A stretch of DNA of 22,567 nt from a virus, in the IMG/VR virus record IMGVR_UViG_3300025072_000059, positions 1 through 22,567 of that record. The stretch is one strand, 5' to 3'. Position numbers and translations under genes: made by a program. Under the pieces are notes generated by a model that had not been told where the DNA came from, did not search any database, and saw nothing but the letters and a program-made list of their open reading frames with translations. Positions 17,638 to 22,567 of the stretch are shown piece after piece (positions within the stretch are counted from its first letter, which is position 1; every line of letters starts with the position of its first letter).

Positions 17638-18294
17638 ATGGCAAATATATTAAAAGGATATAGAGGTAATAAAACACCATTATTCCAAGAAGTGGCAGGA
17701 TTAGTGAGCAACGAAGATTTTGAGAAAATAACTAATCCAGAATCTAATACTTCCACACCTACGTCTTTAGGTGAAGCGTGGGCAAGAAAACAAGAAAGCA
17801 AAATAGATCCAACTACTGTTATAGACAGATCAAAAAGTGGGGAAGTTAGAACATATGATCCACGATTAGCGCACGGTGAAAGAATAACTATTGATACTCC
17901 TGAGACTGTTACTATATCTGATGAAGATGCAGCAGAAATGAAAAGAATTAAGCGATATGCTAAAAGACATAAAGTAAAAGGGAGTATATATGAAAAAGAA
18001 GGTAGAGCTGGGACTGGTGTTTTGGGATTAGGATTATTTCCTAAACATAATACTCAAAATATGAAAGCCGATGCACGGCATTCAAGGAGAGAATTAGCAA
18101 AAAGTCAGCGAATTAGTGCACGAGCAACCCGAAAGGAAAATAGACAAGAATTTTTTCGTAATGTAGGTACTGGGGATAATATAGCAAATTTTAGACAAAG
18201 AAAAAAGAGTGGTACTACAAAAAGTCAAAAAGATGGATCTGGTAATCAAACAGGCGAAGGTGGTTGTTTAGCTGGACAATGTACACCAGGTTAA
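17638..18294 (+). CDS. Basic virion-type protein with cysteine C-terminus (218 aa)
   Basis: Starts MANILKGYRGNKTPLFQEVA in AAATAATTATGG context. The middle has a helical basic segment (AEMKRIKRYAKRHKVKGSIY), then an Arg/Lys-rich stretch (RHSRRELAKSQRISARATRK). It ends EGGCLAGQCTPG, sharing GCxxGxC with the 14606-14974 protein. Probably nucleic-acid-binding or an internal virion protein. No family recognised. Confidence 0.6.
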   Translation: MANILKGYRGNKTPLFQEVAGLVSNEDFEKITNPESNTSTPTSLGEAWARKQESKIDPTTVIDRSKSGEVRTYDPRLAHGERITIDTPETVTISDEDAAEMKRIKRYAKRHKVKGSIYEKEGRAGTGVLGLGLFPKHNTQNMKADARHSRRELAKSQRISARATRKENRQEFFRNVGTGDNIANFRQRKKSGTTKSQKDGSGNQTGEGGCLAGQCTPG

Positions 18295-18297
18295 ATT

Positions 18298-18504
18298 ATG
18301 TGGACAAAATTCAAAAACTTAATAACTAATCTAATAGGATTAAAATTAATAGCGATAGATATATATTGTTATTTTTATCATGATCATATAGGATTAACTG
18401 CTTTTCTATCTATATTATGTGTAGCACTAGCATTATTTTTATTTCAAGGAGATCAAACAAAAGAATGGTTAAAAAAAGCATTATCAAAAATTATATCAAA
18501 ATAA
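18298..18504 (+). CDS. Membrane protein, second holin candidate (68 aa)
   Basis: Two probable membrane spans: about residues 9-28 (ITNLIGLKLIAIDIYCYFY) and 32-49 (GLTAFLSILCVALALFLF). The tail KEWLKKALSKIISK is basic. This size, two-span layout and basic tail fit a holin. Its 3' end overlaps the start of the spanin candidate by 40 nt, which supports a lysis role. Which of the candidates is the true holin cannot be settled from sequence. Confidence 0.5.
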   Translation: MWTKFKNLITNLIGLKLIAIDIYCYFYHDHIGLTAFLSILCVALALFLFQGDQTKEWLKKALSKIISK

Positions 18505-18914
18505 TATTAATAAGTTTATTATTTATCTGTTGTTCTCCTCAAGAGAGATTAAATAGATTAATAACTAAACATCCTGAATTATCACAGAAAGATACTATAA
18601 TAGTTAGGGATACAGTGGTGGTAGAAAACTATAATTATGATACAACCACTATAATAAAATTACACGATACTACTACAGTTATAAACAATGAGCGAGTTGT
18701 ATTGAAATATTATTACGACACTTTACGAGAAATTATTCATCATGATGTAGAATGTCTAGGAGATACTGTATATATAGAGACTTTAGTCCCTGTAGAAAAA
18801 GCAGTATTTAGAGAATTATCATGGTGGGAAAAATATAAAGAATTTATATACATATCACTAGTATTATTATTAGTATTGATAGTTTTAAAGAAAATAGGTA
18901 AATTAGCATTATAA
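18465..18914 (+). CDS. Unimolecular spanin candidate (149 aa)
   Basis: The start at 18465 (MVKKSIIKNYIKIILISLLF) gives a signal peptide ending ICCSPQ, with a Cys at position 22 or 23 as lipobox candidate. The periplasmic part, residues about 30-115, has repeated beta-rich DTxxV motifs (KDTIIVRDTVVVENY, DTTTVINNE). Near the C-terminus EYIYISLVLLLVLIVL-type residues (about 125-142) form a membrane span. A lipoprotein N-terminus plus C-terminal span is the u-spanin plan, which joins outer and inner membranes during lysis. The -1 residue before Cys is not typical, so lipidation is inferred. The ERLNRLITKHPEL segment is familiar in Bacteroidota phage proteins. Confidence 0.65.
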   Translation: MVKKSIIKNYIKIILISLLFICCSPQERLNRLITKHPELSQKDTIIVRDTVVVENYNYDTTTIIKLHDTTTVINNERVVLKYYYDTLREIIHHDVECLGDTVYIETLVPVEKAVFRELSWWEKYKEFIYISLVLLLVLIVLKKIGKLAL

Positions 18915-18924
18915 AAAATAAAAA

Positions 18925-19575
18925 ATGAGTACAATAGGAACAACATTAAAAGAACCAAGAGTATTTGCACACGATGCAATAGCTTTATCAGACTTGGATT
19001 ATCCACAAAATACGATAGCAACATTAACAATAGTAGATGGTGGAAATAATTACACTGCCGGAATTGTACATAGTAGAGCTATTACAGGTGGTGGTTCTGG
19101 AGCAGAAATTACAATTGCGGTAGGAGCTGGTATAGTTACTGGTGCTACTATAGCTGCTGGTGATGGAGGTATAAATTATACAGTTGGTGATCAACTTACT
19201 GTATCTCAAAGTGGATCAGATGAAGATTGTATATTACAAGTTGCATCAATTACTGCAGCTCCCGCATGGGCTTTAGGAGATCCTATAACACCTATGCCAG
19301 ATAACTTTGATACTGTACCATATTGGAATGAAAAAACAGCTTACACTTATACTACTAGTTTAGTAGGAAATCCTGGTCCTCATCAAACGCCTGGACCTGG
19401 AGCAGCATTATATATAGGTGCAGCTATGGATATTACAGTTATAAATGAAGCGGGAACAGAAGTTGAATATAAAGGTGTTGCAGCAGGAAGTTTTTTACCA
19501 GTATCAGTATTATCAGTTGTAGCAACTGATCCAACTGGAGGAACTGAATTAGATGATATTTTAGTATTATTCTAG
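18925..19575 (+). CDS. Fibre or decoration virion protein (216 aa)
   Basis: Residues about 30-95 have Gly-rich repeats (DGGNNYTAGIVHSRAITGGG, GDGGINYTVGDQLTV), of the GxxYxxGD kind found in phage fibre proteins. The C-terminal domain (about 155-216), GAALYIGAAMDITVINEAGT to LPVSVLSVV and DDILVLF, resembles a small beta-barrel domain common in phage virion proteins. It would be an exposed fibre or head-decoration protein. It starts after AAAAAATGAG. Followed by a second fibre-type gene after 1 nt. Confidence 0.7.
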   Translation: MSTIGTTLKEPRVFAHDAIALSDLDYPQNTIATLTIVDGGNNYTAGIVHSRAITGGGSGAEITIAVGAGIVTGATIAAGDGGINYTVGDQLTVSQSGSDEDCILQVASITAAPAWALGDPITPMPDNFDTVPYWNEKTAYTYTTSLVGNPGPHQTPGPGAALYIGAAMDITVINEAGTEVEYKGVAAGSFLPVSVLSVVATDPTGGTELDDILVLF

Positions 19576-19576
19576 T

Positions 19577-20413
19577 ATGAAATTAGGAGTTAGTAACACT
19601 ATACCAAATATTGTAAACTTACCTGGGCAAGGTGGTAGTGGATTAGATCCTGATGCTTTAGCATTTATAATAGCAACTGGGATTACTGATCCTACGGAAC
19701 AAAGCGCCATAAACGATTTGGTGATAGATTTGAAAAATGGGGGAATATGGACAAAATTACAAGCTATATACCCTGTAGTAGGAGGAACTGCAGCCACTCA
19801 TAAATATAATTTAAAAGATCCACAAGATCTTGATACTTCTTTTAGACTTACTTTTGGTGGTGGATGGACACATGCGGCAACTGGAATGACGCCTGATGGA
19901 ACAACTGGATTTGCTGACACTCATTTCAATCCTAATGTAGACTTGCTATTTTATACTGCAGGAACAATAGGGATATATTCTCGTACTGCTAACGCTACCG
20001 ATGGGGTAGATATAGGATGTACTGAAATTGTTGCTGACTTGTACATTAGACCAGCAAGCGTTACTGGCACACCTCCACGTAAATTTATTTATGGAAGATG
20101 GTGGGGCGACGCAATGAATCCCTTGATTACGACGAATGGGTTTATTGCACTCACCCGAGGAACTACTTTCGCTTTAGACTGTTACAAAGCAGGTTTACCT
20201 CTTCTCCCCACTAATACTAGTGCTATGTTTCCTTCGATATTAATAAATTATAATATTTATTTAGGAGCTCGTAATGATACAGGCACCGCAGATTTGTTCA
20301 GTGATAGAGAATTAGCTTTCGGAGTTATAGGTAGTCGTCTTAATGGAACTGAACACTTAGATTTATATAACGCAATACAAACTTATCAAACTACACTAGG
20401 TAGACAGGTCTAA
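19577..20413 (+). CDS. Phage virion protein with LamG-like features (278 aa)
   Basis: Blocks: QSAINDLVIDLKNGGIWTKL then AIYPVVGGTAATHKYNLKDP, the strand-rich FRLTFGGGWTHAATGMTPDG, and the end LYNAIQTYQTTLGRQV. This order is a recurrent family in Bacteroidota and marine phages, seen in appendage proteins and thought to adopt a jelly-roll or LamG-like fold. It probably sits on a fibre or tail appendage. No enzymatic residues can be identified. Confidence 0.7.
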   Translation: MKLGVSNTIPNIVNLPGQGGSGLDPDALAFIIATGITDPTEQSAINDLVIDLKNGGIWTKLQAIYPVVGGTAATHKYNLKDPQDLDTSFRLTFGGGWTHAATGMTPDGTTGFADTHFNPNVDLLFYTAGTIGIYSRTANATDGVDIGCTEIVADLYIRPASVTGTPPRKFIYGRWWGDAMNPLITTNGFIALTRGTTFALDCYKAGLPLLPTNTSAMFPSILINYNIYLGARNDTGTADLFSDRELAFGVIGSRLNGTEHLDLYNAIQTYQTTLGRQV

Positions 20414-20459
20414 ATGACCAGAACTAGAACAAAACAAAACAAACAATAAATTTAATTAA

Positions 20460-20735
20460 ATGAAAATTAAAGAAGAACAATTAGAAACAATTAGAAAACA
20501 ACAACAAGATCTTAACAATATCTTAAATAACGTAGGTTATTTTGAAGCTCAAAAACATGGGTTATTACATCAATTTGGAGAAAAAAATAAAGAAGTTGAT
20601 GCTTTTAAACATGAGTTAGAAAAAGAATATGGGGCTATTAACATAAATCTAGAAACAGGAGAATATACTGTTATAGAAACTGAAAATAAAGAAGAAGAAA
20701 AGGCAGATTTAAAAGTATTAGAAAATGTCGAATAA
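20460..20735 (+). CDS. Coiled-coil protein with conserved YGxxxINLETGEY end (91 aa)
   Basis: Helical, coiled-coil-like start (MKIKEEQLETIRKQQQDLNN), a second helix (KNKEVDAFKHELEKEYG), then a strand segment INLETGEYTVIE and an acidic tail. This small protein type occurs near the terminase in Bacteroidota phages and marine phages and is likely structural or a chaperone-type protein. It begins in AATTTAATTAAATG, the same context as groEL, and overlaps the next gene by 11 nt. Confidence 0.6.
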   Translation: MKIKEEQLETIRKQQQDLNNILNNVGYFEAQKHGLLHQFGEKNKEVDAFKHELEKEYGAININLETGEYTVIETENKEEEKADLKVLENVE

Positions 20736-20958
20736 TATTAGAAAAATTAGTATAGGTTCTGATTATAAAAATGATGCAATGCATTATTCAGTTGGCCAAG
20801 AAGTATATGGAGGACATACTATATCGTGTATATTACATGATAAAGAAGATAATTCTTATATGGTGTGGATAGAGAAAGGAGATGAAACCTTAGCTTGGAA
20901 AAAGTTTAATCCTAACATGGCTATTTCTGTAGAATACGACTTAGTATATAATGAATAG
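20725..20958 (+). CDS. Conserved phage protein, RKISIGSDYKNDAMHY family (77 aa)
   Basis: The start MSNNIRKISIGSDYKNDAMH, then YSVGQEVYGGHTI, then NSYMVWIEKGDETLAWKKFN and a strand-rich end match a small protein I recognise from marine and Bacteroidota phages. Always in the structural or packaging region there, its function is unknown. Overlaps both neighbours, so the four genes before terL are translationally coupled. Confidence 0.7.
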   Translation: MSNNIRKISIGSDYKNDAMHYSVGQEVYGGHTISCILHDKEDNSYMVWIEKGDETLAWKKFNPNMAISVEYDLVYNE

Positions 20959-21556
20959 CGTTTATGATTTTATTATTAAACCTATAGCAAAAAGATACAA
21001 CAATACAAAAAAGGTTAATAATAAAGAATTAGTTTTAAATACTAAAATAGAAGATTTTAAAGCAGTTAGTAAAGAAGCTATAGTTATGGGTATTCCCACA
21101 GCTTTTCCAACACATATTAAAATAGGTGATAGAGTTATTATACATCATAATGTATTTAGAAGATTCTATGACATGAAAGGTAAGGAAAAAAATAGTAGAT
21201 CTTATTTTAAAGAAGATTTATATTTCTGCGCTGCTGATCAAATTTATCTATATAAAAAAGATAAAGAATGGTTAAGTTTTATGAATAGATGTTTTGTATC
21301 ACCTATTCATAATACTAATCCACTATATAATAGGAAGCGTGAACCAAATATTGGTATATTAAAATATGATAATTTATATTTAAATAAATTAGGTATATAT
21401 AAAGATATGTTAGTATCTTTTAAACCAGTAGGAGAGTTCGAATTTGTTATAGATGGAAAATTATTATATTGTATGAAATCAAATGATATTGTTATAAAAC
21501 ATGAATACGAAGGAAACGAAAAAGAGTATAATCCAAGCTGGGCACATTGCAGTTGA
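20951..21556 (+). CDS. Conserved virion-assembly protein with HHNVFRRFYD motif (201 aa)
   Basis: The middle holds THIKIGDRVIIHHNVFRRFY then KGKEKNSRSYFKEDLYF, a strand-rich segment that resembles the GroES-like beta barrel only loosely. The C-terminal half (FEFVIDGKLLYCMKSNDIVI) is also strand-rich. This family occurs just upstream of terminase genes in related phages and probably serves head or neck assembly. The 3' end overlaps the next gene by 56 nt. Confidence 0.6.
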   Translation: MNSVYDFIIKPIAKRYNNTKKVNNKELVLNTKIEDFKAVSKEAIVMGIPTAFPTHIKIGDRVIIHHNVFRRFYDMKGKEKNSRSYFKEDLYFCAADQIYLYKKDKEWLSFMNRCFVSPIHNTNPLYNRKREPNIGILKYDNLYLNKLGIYKDMLVSFKPVGEFEFVIDGKLLYCMKSNDIVIKHEYEGNEKEYNPSWAHCS

Positions 21557-21779
21557 GGAACTTATCAAAGTGGCTAAAGAACCGATTGTGGATACTTCAG
21601 ATGATGTTTCCGCAGATAGACTTAAAAATGCTGCAGCAACAAAAAAACTTGCTATATTTGATGCTTTTGAAATTCTCAACCGGATGGAAGAAGAAGAAGC
21701 GATATTAGAAGGAAAAACAAAAGAAGATGATAAACCTAAAAGATCTTATTCTATTTCACCTGAAAAAAGATCTAAATAA
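21501..21779 (+). CDS. Small terminase subunit candidate (92 aa)
   Basis: Helical protein: KSIIQAGHIAVEELIKVAKE, then SADRLKNAAATKKLAIFDAF and EILNRMEEEEAIL, ending basic. The NAAxxKKxAIxDAFxIxxRxExEE pattern and the place directly before terL (stop and start share TAATG) fit a TerS-type protein that recognises phage DNA. No helix-turn-helix can be shown by eye. An alternative is a head-joining protein. The start at 21501 lies within the preceding gene. Confidence 0.5.
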   Translation: MNTKETKKSIIQAGHIAVEELIKVAKEPIVDTSDDVSADRLKNAAATKKLAIFDAFEILNRMEEEEAILEGKTKEDDKPKRSYSISPEKRSK

Positions 21780-22567
21780 TGAAGTATCAACAAACATTAT
21801 TCAAGATATTAAAAGATGTAGTTAATCCTAAGATTCTTAAGAAACAAAATCGTCATAAAAAATGGGTGTATGGATATAACTCTGATTATGATTTTATTGT
21901 TATAAGTAAAACAGGACAGATTGGAGAAATCATTGAAATTCAAAATCTCAGAATTGCTTTACCAGCAGTTAACAAAGCGTTTAAAAGAAGCGAAAAAAAA
22001 GAAGAACAATATTGGGAAAAACAAATCTTTCCAAAAGAACTAAGTAGAATTAAAAGCACTTTTGAATGGGATGAATATCCACTAGAATTTAAAGAAAAAT
22101 GGTTTGATTATATCGAAGAAGAATTTAATAGAAGAGAAGAAGGGTATTGGTATTATAACAATGGTACTCCTAATTATATTACTGGTACTCATTACACTTA
22201 CTTACAGTGGTCAAAAATTGACATTGGAGCAGCAGATTATAGAGAAGCCAATAAATTATTCTTTTACTTCTGGGAAGCATGTAAAGCAGATACCAGATGT
22301 TACGGGATGTGTTACCTTAAAAACAGACGATCAGGATTTTCATTTATGGCTTCGTCAGAACTTGTTAATCAAGCCACAATGTCCAGTGATTCAAGATTTG
22401 GGGTATTATCAAAATCAGGTGCCGATGCTAAGAAAATGTTCACGGATAAAGTTGTACCGATCTCGGTTAATTATCCATTCTTCTTCAAACCCATCCAAGA
22501 TGGTATGGATCGTCCTAAAACCGAATTGGCATATAGAATCCCAGCTTCTAAATTAACTAGAAAAAAA
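21779..22567 (+). CDS. terL: Terminase large subunit, N-terminal part (runs off right edge)
   Basis: 263 residues are visible. The typical N-terminal blocks are YNNGTPNYITGTHYTYLQWS, then CYLKNRRSGFSFMASSELVN (a deviant Walker A, about residues 180-187), then DSRFGVLSKSGADAKKMFTD and PFFFKPIQDGMDRPKTELAY. The ATPase motif B and the nuclease domain lie beyond the window. TerL powers DNA packaging into the prohead and cuts the concatemer. The start ATG overlaps the stop of the previous gene (TAATG). A conflicting reading frame at 22104-22556 is only a shadow. Confidence 0.88.
   Translation, partial: MKYQQTLFKILKDVVNPKILKKQNRHKKWVYGYNSDYDFIVISKTGQIGEIIEIQNLRIALPAVNKAFKRSEKKEEQYWEKQIFPKELSRIKSTFEWDEYPLEFKEKWFDYIEEEFNRREEGYWYYNNGTPNYITGTHYTYLQWSKIDIGAADYREANKLFFYFWEACKADTRCYGMCYLKNRRSGFSFMASSELVNQATMSSDSRFGVLSKSGADAKKMFTDKVVPISVNYPFFFKPIQDGMDRPKTELAYRIPASKLTRKK

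Noticed and set aside
10259-20413. Stop-codon reassignment (TAG) as in some related gut phages.
   Set aside because: TAG ends normal-length genes here (11593, 16160, 19575), so the standard code fits.
22104-22556. Plus-strand frame of 150 codons in another phase.
   Set aside because: It overlaps the terminase large subunit, whose frame shows conserved motifs and runs off the edge.

Overview
The window reads as one stretch of an AT-rich tailed-phage genome (Caudoviricetes). It holds an N-terminal terminase large subunit fragment, fibre-like proteins, an endolysin with membrane and spanin partners, a phage GroEL/GroES pair, an ATP-dependent DNA ligase start, and dozens of tiny tightly packed genes. 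Most starts lack a Shine-Dalgarno sequence and sit in an A/T-rich context. Two predicted lipoproteins and a lipoprotein-type spanin are present. Together these fit a Bacteroidota host, but that is an inference. TAG, TAA and TGA are all used as stops, so there is no sign of recoding.

Layout. (1) Positions 1-9772 are a leftward (minus-strand) module of about 40 small genes, mostly 30-150 codons and often overlapping by 4 nt. Many encode membrane peptides, small lipoproteins or acidic helical proteins, and few can be named. It contains seven copies of a rigid 35-bp promoter-like element. It also holds three tandem three-way-junction RNAs (957-1302) and three tRNA-like elements (about 3542-3613, 5706-5773, 8956-9000). 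The ligase at the left edge suggests replication genes continue beyond it. (2) Positions 9773-10156 are the divergent boundary: a G-rich tract with G-quadruplex potential, then an A/T-rich stretch with possible rightward promoters. (3) Positions 10157-22567 are a rightward structural, lysis and packaging module. Its order is a small basic peptide, a fibre-like protein, groEL, groES, basic unknown proteins with a winged-helix-like protein, then a lysis group (holin candidate, amidase). Next come small conserved virion-type proteins including an HEQIH metalloprotease-like one, a holin candidate with a spanin, two fibre or decoration proteins, four head/packaging-type proteins and terL, which is cut by the right edge.

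Main points. The leftward promoter element has AATACGA, exactly 8 variable bases, then AGATAATATA. This is the same register as the T7 RNA polymerase promoter (AATACGA, 8 bases, AG with G at +1). It predicts that a single-subunit RNA polymerase transcribes the leftward genes. The tandem structured RNAs at 957-1302 show a compensatory base-pair change and match no RNA class I can name. In the late module the phage chaperonin pair probably folds virion proteins, and a truncated copy of the start of the winged-helix gene marks an old duplication.
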